From positions 1 through 52,221 of the forward strand of contig NZ_PGTO01000020.1 of assembly GCF_003284725.1 (NCBI RefSeq): a DNA stretch of 52,221 nucleotides, written 5' to 3'. The notes beneath the pieces were generated by a model. It ran no database searches, was not told the origin of the DNA, and saw nothing but the letters and a program-made list of their open reading frames with translations. Positions within the stretch are counted from its first letter, which is position 1. Each line of letters begins with the position of its first letter. This document shows positions 17,669 through 25,874 of the stretch, piece after piece. The position numbers and the translations under genes were made by a program. The DNA is from Paramagnetospirillum kuznetsovii (lineage in GTDB: Bacteria > Pseudomonadota > Alphaproteobacteria > Rhodospirillales > Magnetospirillaceae).

Positions 17669-17690
17669 GCGGCCGGGACGGCCGCGCTCC
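17669..17690. repeat. Short GC hairpin between convergent genes
   Basis: gcggcc gggac ggccgc forms a 6-bp stem five bases after the TPR/GT gene stop, followed by gctcc. It shares the gacg-[g/c]-ccgcgctcc core with the stem after hemA at 7645-7657. It may serve as a terminator between the two convergent genes, but there is no T-run. Confidence 0.4.
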
Positions 17691-17712
17691 GCGGCGTGGC
17701 CTCCTGCCCGCC

Positions 17713-19263
17713 CTACATCTCGGTTATGGGCGCGACGTCGTCATAGACCTTGACCACCTGTTCGGTGGCGGGGTCGATTTCCATCAGCCGGACCTCGTAG
17801 CCCCACAGATTGGCGATGTGACGCAATACCCTGACCGCCTCGGACCCGTCCAGCAGCATGCCGCTTTCGGCGAAGTGATGCACGATGAGGCGGCGATCGC
17901 CCGCCAGATCCACGTCGACGATCTGGATGTCGGGTTCCAGATGGGCGATGTCGTAGCTGCGCGCCAGCGCCTTGCGCACTTCGCGGTAGCCGCGCTCGTT
18001 ATGGATGGCGGCCACCTCCATCTCGGGGTTCTCGGCGACGTCGTGAATCTTGAACAGCTTCATCTTGCGGATCAGCGCGGGCGACAGATATTGCAGCAGA
18101 AAGCTTTCGTCGCGGTAATCGGCCCAGGCCTGGCGAAGGGTGCCGTAGGGGTCGTTATTGCCGGCGAAGTCCGGGAACCACTGGCGGTCTTCCTCGGTGG
18201 GTTCGATGCACATGCGCTTGATGTCGTTCATCATGTTGAAGCCCAGCGCATAGGGATTAAGGCCGGAATAGCGGCGGTCGTCGAAATCGGGCTGGAACAC
18301 CACCGAGGTATGGGAATGCAGGATTTCCAGCATGGCCCCGTCGGACAGCAGCCCCATTTCATGCATGCGGTTGACGATGGTGTAATGGGTGAAGGTGGCG
18401 CAGCCCTCGTTCATCATCTTGGTCTGCTTCTGGGGATAGAAGTACTGGGAGATCTTGCGCACGATGCGGATCAGCTCGCGCTGCCAGGGCGCCAGCTTGG
18501 GCGCCATCTTCTCCAGGAAATACAGCAGGTTTTCCTCGGGCAGGCCCAGTTGGCGCTTGCGCTCGGCCAGTTCCTGGGAACCCTTCTTTCCCGCCGGGCC
18601 CTTGGGCACGGTCCGCCACAGGTCGTTGTACATCTTCTCCTGATAGGCCAGACGGTCGGCCACCCGCTTTTCCTCCTCGGCCAGATCGGGCGTGCGCTTG
18701 CGGGGATATTTGTGGACGCCGTGGCTCATCAGGGCGTGGGCGGCGTCCATCACCTTTTCCACCGCCTTGTTTCCGTAGCGCTCCTCGCACTGGGCCACAT
18801 AGCCCTTGGCGAATTCCATGTAGTCCAGAATGCCCTTGGCGTCGGTCCACTGCTTGAACAGGCCGTTGTTCTTGAAGAAGTGGTTGTGGCCGAAAGCGGC
18901 ATGGGCGATCACCAGCGTCTGCATGGCCATGGAATTCTCTTCCATGATGTAGCTGATGCAGGGGCTGGAATTGATAACGATCTCGTAGGCCAGACCGCGC
19001 ATGCCCTTGCGGTACATGGTCTCGTCGCGGGCGAAATGCTTGCCGAACGACCAGTGCTTGTACATCAGCGGCATGCCGATGGAGGAATAGGCGTCCAGCA
19101 TCTGCTCCGAGGTGATGACCTCGATCTGATTGGGATAGGTGGCGAGGCCCATCTCGCCCTTGGCGATCTCCTCGACGGCGTCATAGACCCGCTGGATCTT
19201 CTCGAAGTCCCAGTCGGCGCCGGTGAACAGCAGTTCGCGCTTGGCGGGGGGCTGCTTCTTCAT
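17713..19263 (-). CDS. SpoVR family protein (YcgB-like)
   Basis: 516 residues, about the size of E. coli YcgB. Family landmarks: WDFEKIQRVYDAVEEIA, the central MYKHWSFGKHFARDE and HAAFGHNHFFKNN, and NEGCATFTHYTIVNRMHE, all strongly conserved in SpoVR/YcgB proteins. The role is unknown in proteobacteria; in Bacillus it is a sporulation-cortex factor. It is the last gene of a three-gene operon with the PrkA kinase and the YeaH protein; its ATG overlaps the YeaH stop by four bases and has GGAGG upstream, so it is coupled. No signal peptide. Confidence 0.93.
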   Translation of the reverse strand: MKKQPPAKRELLFTGADWDFEKIQRVYDAVEEIAKGEMGLATYPNQIEVITSEQMLDAYSSIGMPLMYKHWSFGKHFARDETMYRKGMRGLAYEIVINSSPCISYIMEENSMAMQTLVIAHAAFGHNHFFKNNGLFKQWTDAKGILDYMEFAKGYVAQCEERYGNKAVEKVMDAAHALMSHGVHKYPRKRTPDLAEEEKRVADRLAYQEKMYNDLWRTVPKGPAGKKGSQELAERKRQLGLPEENLLYFLEKMAPKLAPWQRELIRIVRKISQYFYPQKQTKMMNEGCATFTHYTIVNRMHEMGLLSDGAMLEILHSHTSVVFQPDFDDRRYSGLNPYALGFNMMNDIKRMCIEPTEEDRQWFPDFAGNNDPYGTLRQAWADYRDESFLLQYLSPALIRKMKLFKIHDVAENPEMEVAAIHNERGYREVRKALARSYDIAHLEPDIQIVDVDLAGDRRLIVHHFAESGMLLDGSEAVRVLRHIANLWGYEVRLMEIDPATEQVVKVYDDVAPITEM

Positions 19264-20576
19264 GCCTCGCCTCCCCCACCGGCCCAGGCGGCATTGTCAT
19301 GGCGCTCCTTGGCGAACAGGTCGCGGAAGACAGGGAATATCTGGCTGCGCACCCGCACGCGGCGCATGGCGAAATTGCCGCCCGGCTTGGCGAATTCCTT
19401 ATAGGTCCGCCACAGGTCGGAATCGCGCCCTAGCCAATCCTTGTATTCGGCCCCCACCTCGATATAGGCGAAATACTGGCATAGCGGCAGGATGGCGGTT
19501 TCCAGCAGTCCGGCGGTCTTGGCATTGTCCGACGAGGTGTTGTCGCCGTCCGAGGCCTGGGCGCAATAGATGTTCCAGTCCGCGACGGGATAGCGGTCCT
19601 TGATCACCTTTTCCATTTCCACCAGGGCGGTCGACACCACGGTGCCGCCGGTCTCGGTGGAATAGAAGAAGGTCTCCTCGTCCACCTCCTCGGCCTCGTG
19701 GGTATGGCGGATGAACACCACTTCCACATGGCGGTAGCGCCGGTTGAGGAACAAGAACAGCAGCATGAAGAAGCGCTTGGCCAGATCCTTCATGTGCTCG
19801 GTCATGGAGCCCGACACGTCCATCAGGCAGAACATCACCGCCTGGGTCACCGGCCGGGGTACATGCTCGAAGCGGGAATAGCGCACGTCCAGCGGGTCGA
19901 TATAGGGCACCCGCTTGCTCTTGGCGATCAGGCGGTCGAATTCCAGGCGCAGCGCCGACAGCCGTTCGGGGTCGTCGCCGGATTCCTCCAATGCCCTGAT
20001 CTCGTCTTCCAGTTCCCGCAGTTCGGCGGGCTTGGGGCGTTTCAGGGCGATGCGCCGCGACAGCGAATTGCGCATGGTGCGCACGATGTTGAGATTGGCC
20101 GGAGACCCGGTGACCGAATAGCCCGCCCGCATGGGCGTGGTGGATTCGGTCTGCTTCATCTTCTTCTTGACCAGATCGGGCAGTTCCAGATCGTCGAGGA
20201 AGATGTCGAGGAATTCGTCGCGGCTGAGCACGAAGGCGAAATCATCCTGGCCCTCGCCGTCGGGGCTGCCCTCGTTGCCGCCGCCGTCGGCGTCCTCGTC
20301 CTCGGGTTTCTTGATGCGGTCGCCTTCGACGAAGTCCTTATTGCCCGGCACCACATAGTCGCGGATGCCGCCCTTGGCGGCGCGGTGGAAGGTGGGTTCG
20401 CGCAATCCGTCGGCGGGAATGGAAATCTTCTCGCCGTTGTCGATGTCCTGGATGGAGCGCGCCCCCGACGCCTCGCGCACCGCCTTGACGATCTGGGCGC
20501 GGGCGCGGCGCAGGAACCTCTGCCGGTTGGCGAGGCTCTTGCCCTTGGGGTTCAGACGACGGTCGATAATATTCAT
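19260..20576 (-). CDS. YeaH/YhbH family protein (DUF444)
   Basis: 438 residues. Begins with the typical IIDRRLNPKGKSLANRQRFLRRAR, has the acidic linker KKPEDEDADGGGNEGS, and a von Willebrand A-like core with a MIDAS-type DVSGSMTEH motif (residues about 250-258) and FIRHTHEAEEVDEETFF. Proteins of this family pair with the PrkA kinase; the genes form a conserved yeaG-yeaH set in proteobacteria, linked to starvation and stress in E. coli. It lies 146 bases after the kinase gene, with a dispersed repeat in the gap, and overlaps the SpoVR gene by four bases. Confidence 0.93.
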   Translation of the reverse strand: MNIIDRRLNPKGKSLANRQRFLRRARAQIVKAVREASGARSIQDIDNGEKISIPADGLREPTFHRAAKGGIRDYVVPGNKDFVEGDRIKKPEDEDADGGGNEGSPDGEGQDDFAFVLSRDEFLDIFLDDLELPDLVKKKMKQTESTTPMRAGYSVTGSPANLNIVRTMRNSLSRRIALKRPKPAELRELEDEIRALEESGDDPERLSALRLEFDRLIAKSKRVPYIDPLDVRYSRFEHVPRPVTQAVMFCLMDVSGSMTEHMKDLAKRFFMLLFLFLNRRYRHVEVVFIRHTHEAEEVDEETFFYSTETGGTVVSTALVEMEKVIKDRYPVADWNIYCAQASDGDNTSSDNAKTAGLLETAILPLCQYFAYIEVGAEYKDWLGRDSDLWRTYKEFAKPGGNFAMRRVRVRSQIFPVFRDLFAKERHDNAAWAGGGGEA

Positions 20577-20587
20577 CTGTTCTGCCC

Positions 20588-20640
20588 TCAGTCGCCGGGC
20601 GGTGCCTCCGGCCCCTTGGCTTTCGCGCCACGAGGCGCGC
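20588..20640. repeat. Dispersed GC-rich repeat, copy B
   Basis: Direct copy of 1725-1777, ungapped, with most positions identical. It sits in the gap between the PrkA and YeaH genes, 11 bases upstream of the YeaH start codon, hence inside the operon's transcript. The cgcgccacgaggcgcg end can form a stem and may affect messenger processing or relative expression. Confidence 0.6.
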
Positions 20641-20722
20641 CGGGCCTTGCCCGCAACTCCGAGCGATCAATCGCTCGTCGATCCCCCCTTGTGGGGGAGG
20701 GTTGGGGTGGGGGGCCTCGGCC

Positions 20723-22669
20723 TCACCCCGCCTGCTTGACCCGCATGTACCATTCCACCAAACGGCGGACCTGGCGTTCGGTATAGCCCCGGCTCATCAT
20801 GCGTTCGACGAATTCCGAGTGCTTCTTCTCGGAGTCGGAGTCCTTCTTCGAGCCGAAGCTGATCACCGGCAGCAATTCCTCCACCTGGCTGAACATGCGC
20901 CGCTCGATCACTTCCCTGATCTTCTCGTAGGAGGTCCAGGACGGCGACTTGCCGCCCTGCGACGCCCGCGAGCGCAGGGCGAACTTCACCACCTCGTTGC
21001 GGAAATCCTTCGGGTTGGCGATGCCGGCCGGCTTCTCGATCTTGGAGAGTTCCTGGTTCAGCAAGTCGCGGTTGAGCATCTGGCCGGTGTCGGGATCCTT
21101 GAAGTCCTGATCCTCGATCCAGGCGTCGGCATAGTCCACATAGCGGTCGAACAGGTTCTGGCCGTAGTCGTGATAGCTTTCCAGATAGGCCTTCTGGATC
21201 TCGTTGCCGATGAACTCGGCGTAACGGGGCGCCAGTTCACCCTTGATGAATTCCATGTATTTCTTCTCGGTGTCCTCGGGGAACTGCTCGCGCTTGATGG
21301 CTTGCTCCAGCACATACATCAGGTGCACCGGGTCGGCGGAGACCTCGAAGGTGTCGTAGTTGTAGGTGGACGACAGAACCTTGAAGGCGAAGCGGGTGGA
21401 GATGCCGTCCATGCCCTCGTCGACGCCTGCCGCGTCCTTGTATTCCTGCATGGGCTTGGCCTTGGGGTCGGTCTCCTTGACGTTCTCGCCGTCATAGACC
21501 CGCATCTTGGAATAGAGGTTGGAGTTCTCGTGCTCGCGCAGGCGCGACAGCACGGCGAAGCGCGACAGCATTTCCAGCGTACCCGGCGCGCACGGCGCCT
21601 TTTCCAGTTCCGAGGTGTCGATCAGCTTGTCGTAGATCTTCAGTTCCTCGGTGACGCGCAGGCAATAGGGCACCTTGATGACGCAGATGCGGTCGATGAA
21701 GGCTTCGTTGTTGCGGTTGTTCTTGAAGGTCTGCCACTCCGCCTCGTTGGAATGGGCCAGCACGGTGCCGAGGAACGGCATGGCGCCGATATTCTCCGAG
21801 CCGATATAGTTGCTTTCCTGGGTCGCGGTCAGCAGCGGATGCAGCATCTTGATGGGGGCCTTGAACATCTCGACGAATTCCAGCAGGCCCTGGGTGCAGC
21901 GGTTGAGCCCACCTGAATAGGAATAGGCGTCGGGATCGTTCTGGCTGAACATCTCCAGCTTGCGGATATCGACCTTGCCCACCAGGGTCGAGATATCCTG
22001 GTTGTTCTCGTCGCCCGGTTCGGCCTTGGAAACCGCGATCTGCTTAAGGCGCGACGGATAGAGCTTCACCACCTTGAACTTGGAGATATCGCCGCCCAGC
22101 TCGTCCAGGCGCTTGACCGCCCAGGGGCTCATCAGGCCGGGAAGACGGCGGCGCGGAATGCCGTATTTATCTTCCAGCACCGGCCCCATGGTTTCGGGGT
22201 CGAACAGGCCCAGCGGACTTTCGAACAGCGGGCTGATCTCCTTGCCGGCCTTCAGCACATAGATGGGATGGACCTCCATCAGCGCCTTCAGCTTCTCGGC
22301 CAGGGACGACTTGCCACCGCCCACCGGGCCTAGCAGGTAGAGGATCTGCTTACGCTCCTCCAGCCCCTGGGCGGCATGGCGGAAATAGCCGACGATGCGC
22401 TCGATGGTCTCTTCCATGCCGTAGAATTCGGAAAAGGCGGGATAGACCTTGATGGTGCGGTTCATGAAGACCCGCGACAGCCGCGCATCCTTGGCGGTGT
22501 CGATGATCTCGGGCTCGCCGATGGCGGCGATCATGCGTTCCGCCGCCGAGGCGAACATCATGGGGTCGTCGCGGCAGCCTTCCAGATAGTCCAGCAAGAA
22601 GAGGTCCACTTCCTTGCGACCCTCATAGGCTCGCGAGTATCGGGCAAAGATATCGTCGGAGTTTGCCAT
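20723..22669 (-). CDS. PrkA-type serine protein kinase / AAA+ protein (YeaG)
   Basis: 648 residues, the usual size. Walker A in LLGPVGGGKSSLAEKL near residue 113, the AAA-PrkA core after it (GLLEFVEMFKAPIKMLHPLL, NEAEWQTFKNNRNNEAFIDR), then the C-terminal PrkA kinase-like domain (FVERMMSRGYTERQVRRLVEWYM). ATG follows GGAGTGGTGAT. Known members are stress-linked AAA+ proteins described as Ser kinases. It is the first gene of the operon with YeaH and SpoVR proteins. The long upstream gap (22670-23486) probably holds the operon promoter, which I could not identify. Confidence 0.94.
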   Translation of the reverse strand: MANSDDIFARYSRAYEGRKEVDLFLLDYLEGCRDDPMMFASAAERMIAAIGEPEIIDTAKDARLSRVFMNRTIKVYPAFSEFYGMEETIERIVGYFRHAAQGLEERKQILYLLGPVGGGKSSLAEKLKALMEVHPIYVLKAGKEISPLFESPLGLFDPETMGPVLEDKYGIPRRRLPGLMSPWAVKRLDELGGDISKFKVVKLYPSRLKQIAVSKAEPGDENNQDISTLVGKVDIRKLEMFSQNDPDAYSYSGGLNRCTQGLLEFVEMFKAPIKMLHPLLTATQESNYIGSENIGAMPFLGTVLAHSNEAEWQTFKNNRNNEAFIDRICVIKVPYCLRVTEELKIYDKLIDTSELEKAPCAPGTLEMLSRFAVLSRLREHENSNLYSKMRVYDGENVKETDPKAKPMQEYKDAAGVDEGMDGISTRFAFKVLSSTYNYDTFEVSADPVHLMYVLEQAIKREQFPEDTEKKYMEFIKGELAPRYAEFIGNEIQKAYLESYHDYGQNLFDRYVDYADAWIEDQDFKDPDTGQMLNRDLLNQELSKIEKPAGIANPKDFRNEVVKFALRSRASQGGKSPSWTSYEKIREVIERRMFSQVEELLPVISFGSKKDSDSEKKHSEFVERMMSRGYTERQVRRLVEWYMRVKQAG

Positions 22670-23486
22670 ATCACCACTCCATTCCCAGGGTCTATTCAGC
22701 CACCGCCCAAGGCGCCGAGATGCCGACCGCCGTCGGGCGGGGCCTCACATATATGTTTGGACTGGGCGTCGCAAAGTCACGGGGGGGGCGCAAAGATTTC
22801 CGCCGACGGTTCGTTGCATAGGCGGCAACGTTGGTCAGGGAACCGCCGGGGCGGTTCGAGACGGCGGTATGGAAAGCGAAAGACCACATGGCGTCGTCCT
22901 TCTCATAAGCGTCCACTCAATGCCATCCTAGGCGCTCGGTCCTTAACAAAGTCCTTTGACGCAAAAGAAACGGCCATCCTGAAGGCTGACTCCAGGATGG
23001 CCGATCATTGTGGCGGAATTGGGGGCGGGGTGTGAACGTGTCATCCCGAGCGCCCGCGCCCGCCTGCGTTTGAGGCCATCACCTTCGGTATAGGACACGA
23101 AAATCGATTCACCACCAAGGCACCAAGGACACCAAGAGGCCGACACGGTTTTTTACCTTCCGTCATGCCCGTGCTTGTCACGGGCACCCACGCCCATCCG
23201 TCCGGATTATTGCTTCATGGGGATTTCGTGCGGAACCGCGTGGATGGCCGGGACAAGCCTGGCCATGACGAAAGAGTGAGGCTTGGCCGTTTGCTCCGCC
23301 TTCTTGGTGCTCTTGGTGTCTTGGTGGTCAATACCCTCGGCAGCCAACGGATCGTGTCGCCGAATTTAAACCGGACAGCCGTGGCAGCGGCGAGGGATCT
23401 CTGTCTGGCAAGACGGTTCCATGCCGGAAAAGCCGCGCCAGAACGAGATTCCTCCTCCCGATGGTCGTCGGAATGACGGAATAGCC
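22670..23486. other. 817-base gene-free interval upstream of the kinase operon
   Basis: No convincing gene. A 74-codon minus-strand reading (22692-22916, GTG start) shows no family features. At 22972-22999 lies an 8-bp inverted repeat (ccatcctg/caggatgg). From 23111 a nested inverted repeat of about 220 bases occupies the middle (see separate entry). The end, about 23440-23480, carries cgtcggaatgacgg, a phrase common in dispersed proteobacterial repeats. The promoter of the PrkA operon should lie in 22670-22950. Confidence 0.5.
23111..23329. repeat. Nested inverted-repeat element (MITE-like)
   Basis: Outer arms: 23111-23139 (accaccaaggcaccaagg...) and 23301-23329 are reverse complements over 29 bases with four mismatches. 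Each arm is itself made of the unit CACCAAG repeated three times. Inner arms: 23161-23186 (cgtcatgcccgtgcttgtc) and 23245-23270 pair over 26 bases with about six mismatches. The whole folds into one long imperfect hairpin and encodes nothing. CACCAAG arrays of this kind recur in many bacterial genomes; no transposase is nearby. Confidence 0.65.
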
Positions 23487-24194
23487 TCAGATATACTGCC
23501 CCGAATCCACCTTGATGACCTCGCCGGTGATGCAGCGTGCCGCGTCCGACAGCAGGAACAGCACCGCGTTGGCGATGTCGGAAGTGTCGGGCAGGATGGT
23601 CAGCGCCGCCTCGGCCAGGGCCTTGTCGCGAAACTGCTGGTCCAGCGCCAGGGTCATCTCGGTCAGCACCATGCCGGGCGCCACCGCGTTGCAGGTCACG
23701 CCCTTGGGGCCCAGCTCCTTGGCCGCCGTCTTGGTCAGCCCCACCATGCCCGCCTTGGAGGCGGCGTAGTTGCCCTGGCCCATCTTGCCGCGCAACCCGT
23801 TGATGGAGATCATGTTGACGATGCGCCCGACGCCCGCCTGTACCATGCCCGGCCCGGCGGCCCGGATGGTGTTGAAGGCGCTGGTCAGGTTGACGGTGAG
23901 CACCGAGGCCCATTCGTCGTCGCTCATCTTGAGGAGCGTGCGGTCCCGCGTGATCCCGGCATTATTGACCAGCAGGTGCACCGGCTTGCCGATCCGGGCG
24001 AAGGCTTCGTTGACGCTGGCCGAGTTTGACACGTCCACCGCGTGGGCGGTCATGCCCTGGGGCAACTCTCCGGATTCGCGATCGAAGACGTGAACCTCGG
24101 CGCCGGCGGCCGCCAGCCCGTCGGCCACAGTCCGGCCAATGCCGCGCATTCCGCCGGTTACAACCGCAACCCGACCCGAAAATTCCCACTTCAT
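23487..24194 (-). CDS. Short-chain dehydrogenase, acetoacetyl-CoA / 3-oxoacyl-ACP reductase type
   Basis: 235 residues from the ATG at 24194 (AGAGGTGG upstream); a GTG nine bases further out lacks that spacing. NAD(P) motif TGGMRGIG near the N-terminus, NNAGITRD, catalytic Ser in SINGLRGKMGQGNY and YAASK, and the C-terminal GEVIKVDSGQYI. The GKMGQGNYAASKAG stretch matches PhaB/FabG reductases that make 3-hydroxyacyl-CoA or -ACP; which of the two cannot be decided. It is divergent from the GNAT gene, with a promoter and an overlapping palindrome between them. Next to it lies the repeat-filled interval. Confidence 0.88.
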   Translation of the reverse strand: MKWEFSGRVAVVTGGMRGIGRTVADGLAAAGAEVHVFDRESGELPQGMTAHAVDVSNSASVNEAFARIGKPVHLLVNNAGITRDRTLLKMSDDEWASVLTVNLTSAFNTIRAAGPGMVQAGVGRIVNMISINGLRGKMGQGNYAASKAGMVGLTKTAAKELGPKGVTCNAVAPGMVLTEMTLALDQQFRDKALAEAALTILPDTSDIANAVLFLLSDAARCITGEVIKVDSGQYI

Positions 24195-24223
24195 ATCAAC
24201 CACCTCTTGACCTGCGGATCTAT

Positions 24224-24258
24224 TTCGGTATTATCGTACCGAATTATTCATTTAACAA
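24224..24258 (-). promoter_or_regulatory. Promoter of the reductase gene with overlapping palindrome
   Basis: On the minus strand: TTGTTA (24258-24253), 17 bases, GATAAT (24235-24230). An inverted repeat ttcggta-N6-taccgaa (24224-24243) covers the -10 box, a classic place for a repressor operator. It lies 30 bases upstream of the reductase start codon and about 100 bases from the divergent GNAT gene. Confidence 0.6.
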
Positions 24259-24347
24259 GGTACCGCCCACCTGGGAAGCCGTCAAGTGTCGGCGCTGAAC
24301 AACCCCAGGGCACGGCACCGAGAGAGATCGGGAGGTTCGCCAGTTCC

Positions 24348-25328
24348 ATGAGCACCACTATCCGCGACATCACGAGCGCCGACATCGAACGGGTGATCGA
24401 ACTTGATCGCCGCCTCACCGGCACGCCGCGCCGCAATTATCACGAAAAGCGCATGGCCGCCGCCGCGGCCGAGCCCAACAGCTTCGTGACCATTGCCGCC
24501 GCTGACGGTCCGGTCCTGAAGGGTTTTGTGTTTGCTCATATCCTGGACGGCGAATTCGGCGGCACCGGTCCGGTCGGCGTGGTCGAGACCATCGGCATCG
24601 ATCCCGATCAGCGCGGCAACGGCTTGGGGCGCAAGCTCATGGCCGCCGTCGAGGAGGCCATGCGCAAGCGCGGCATCCGTGAACTGGTGACCCAGGCCGA
24701 TTGGACCGAGCACGCCATCACCCGCTTCTTCCAGTCCGCCGGATTTGAGCTGGCTCCCCGCATCGTTCTCGAGCGCGGCACCGGCGATGTCTCCGATTTC
24801 GAGGCTCCCCTGGCCCAGCAGGTGCGCGACAGCGACGAAGTCGATCTGTCCGATCCCTCCGGCGACGATTATGCCGCCCTGTCGCGCGACCGCGTCCCGG
24901 TGCGTTCGCTGACCGAAGCCGATTATCCCTTCATCGTCTCCATCGACCGCAAGGTCACCCGCCGCGACCGTTCCACCTATTACAAGCGCAAGATTTCGGA
25001 AGTGACCAAGGAATCCGGCGTGCGCGTCTCGCTGGTGGCCGAGGTCGACGGCCTGTTCGCGGGCTTCGTCATGGCGCGGACCGAATACGGTGAGTTCGGC
25101 CGGGCCCAGGCCACCGCCATTCTCGACACGATCGGCGTCGATCCCGCCAATGCCGGACACAATGTCGGCCGCGCCCTGATGAGCCAGTTGCTGACCAACC
25201 TGTCGTCGCTGGGCGTCGAGAAGGTCCAGACCCAGGTCGCCTGGAACAGCTTCGACCTGCTGCGCTTCATGGCCCGTTGCGGCTTTACGCCGTCGCAGCG
25301 CCTCTGCTTCTGGCGCAAGCTGAATTAG
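24348..25328 (+). CDS. Tandem GNAT acetyltransferase
   Basis: 326 residues; ATG at 24348 with ggagg upstream. Two GNAT domains in a row. The first (about 1-150) has the acetyl-CoA loop PDQRGNGLGRKLM and TQADWTEHAITRFFQSAGF. The second (about 180-326) has the parallel PANAGHNVGRALM and TQVAWNSFDLLRFMARCGF, where the R-x-x-G-x-G signature is degraded to A-G-H-N-V-G, so its cofactor binding may be weak. Typical role: N-acetylation of an amine or protein; substrate unknown. A strong terminator follows. Divergent from the reductase. Confidence 0.8.
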   Translation: MSTTIRDITSADIERVIELDRRLTGTPRRNYHEKRMAAAAAEPNSFVTIAAADGPVLKGFVFAHILDGEFGGTGPVGVVETIGIDPDQRGNGLGRKLMAAVEEAMRKRGIRELVTQADWTEHAITRFFQSAGFELAPRIVLERGTGDVSDFEAPLAQQVRDSDEVDLSDPSGDDYAALSRDRVPVRSLTEADYPFIVSIDRKVTRRDRSTYYKRKISEVTKESGVRVSLVAEVDGLFAGFVMARTEYGEFGRAQATAILDTIGVDPANAGHNVGRALMSQLLTNLSSLGVEKVQTQVAWNSFDLLRFMARCGFTPSQRLCFWRKLN

Positions 25329-25354
25329 CCTCCCACCTGTCCGACCCGCGCCGC

Positions 25355-25396
25355 GAAGCCGGAGATCCCACGATCTCCGGCTTCTTCGGTTTTTAC
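25355..25396 (+). terminator. Rho-independent terminator after the GNAT gene
   Basis: Perfect 13-bp stem gaagccggagatc / gatctccggcttc (25355-25367, 25372-25384), loop ccac, followed by ttcggttttt and more T-rich sequence. It lies 26 bases after the stop codon. Confidence 0.9.
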
Positions 25397-25506
25397 TTAT
25401 TTTTTTGAACGCTTCAAGCCCTCTTCCCCAAGCCCAAGACCCGGTTTAGAGTTTCCTTGCAGGATATCCCGACAATGACGTCGGCATCCGAAAAGGAGAA
25501 TGCGCC

Positions 25507-25770
25507 ATGAAGTTTTTTGCCGCCGCGCTGCTGATCGGCATGACCGCCCTGGGCTCGACCGCCGCTTTTGCCGGTGCGGATGACACCAAGTGGGTGGCCA
25601 AGTGCGTCAGCGACAACTCCGATGCCAAGGTTTCCGTGGAGATCGTCGCCAAGTACTGCACTTGCATGAACAACAAGATGGACGACAACGAGACCAAGAC
25701 CATCACCCAGTGGGAAAAGACCCACCCGACCGAGATGAAGGCCTGCGAAAAGGAAGCTGGCTGGAAGTAA
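25507..25770 (+). CDS. Small secreted Cys-containing protein
   Basis: 87 residues with a clean Sec signal peptide (MKFFAAALLIGMTALGSTAA, cleavage after AFA about residue 22). The mature part has four Cys: one in VAKC, two in YCTC and one in KACEK, spaced to allow two disulfides, and is rich in Lys/Asp/Glu. Start ATG follows aaaaggagaatgcgcc. Flanked by terminators on both sides, so it is a single-gene unit. I recognise no family; periplasmic location is inferred from the signal peptide. Confidence 0.75.
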   Translation: MKFFAAALLIGMTALGSTAAFAGADDTKWVAKCVSDNSDAKVSVEIVAKYCTCMNNKMDDNETKTITQWEKTHPTEMKACEKEAGWK

Positions 25771-25799
25771 GCGGCGGCGTCTCCAATGGTGTCAGTCAT

Positions 25800-25836
25800 G
25801 GGGGTCGACCGAAGGGTCGGCCCCCAATAATTTATA
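25800..25836 (+). terminator. Terminator-like hairpin after the small secreted protein
   Basis: gggggtcgacc gaag ggtcggccccc: 11-bp stem with one G-T pair, followed by aataatttata rather than a pure T-run. It lies 30 bases past the stop codon. Confidence 0.6.
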
Positions 25837-25874
25837 CCCTCCCGGCAGCCCATAATTTTTTGTTATGGTGAGCC

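Noticed and set aside
22692-22916. 74-codon minus-strand gene upstream of the kinase operon
   Set aside because: GTG start with poor ribosome site and no recognisable features; lies in a repeat-containing gap.
23111-23329. Possible short CRISPR-like array (CACCAAG units)
   Set aside because: Units are contiguous 8-10-base repeats without spacers and the arms are inverted, not direct; no cas gene nearby.
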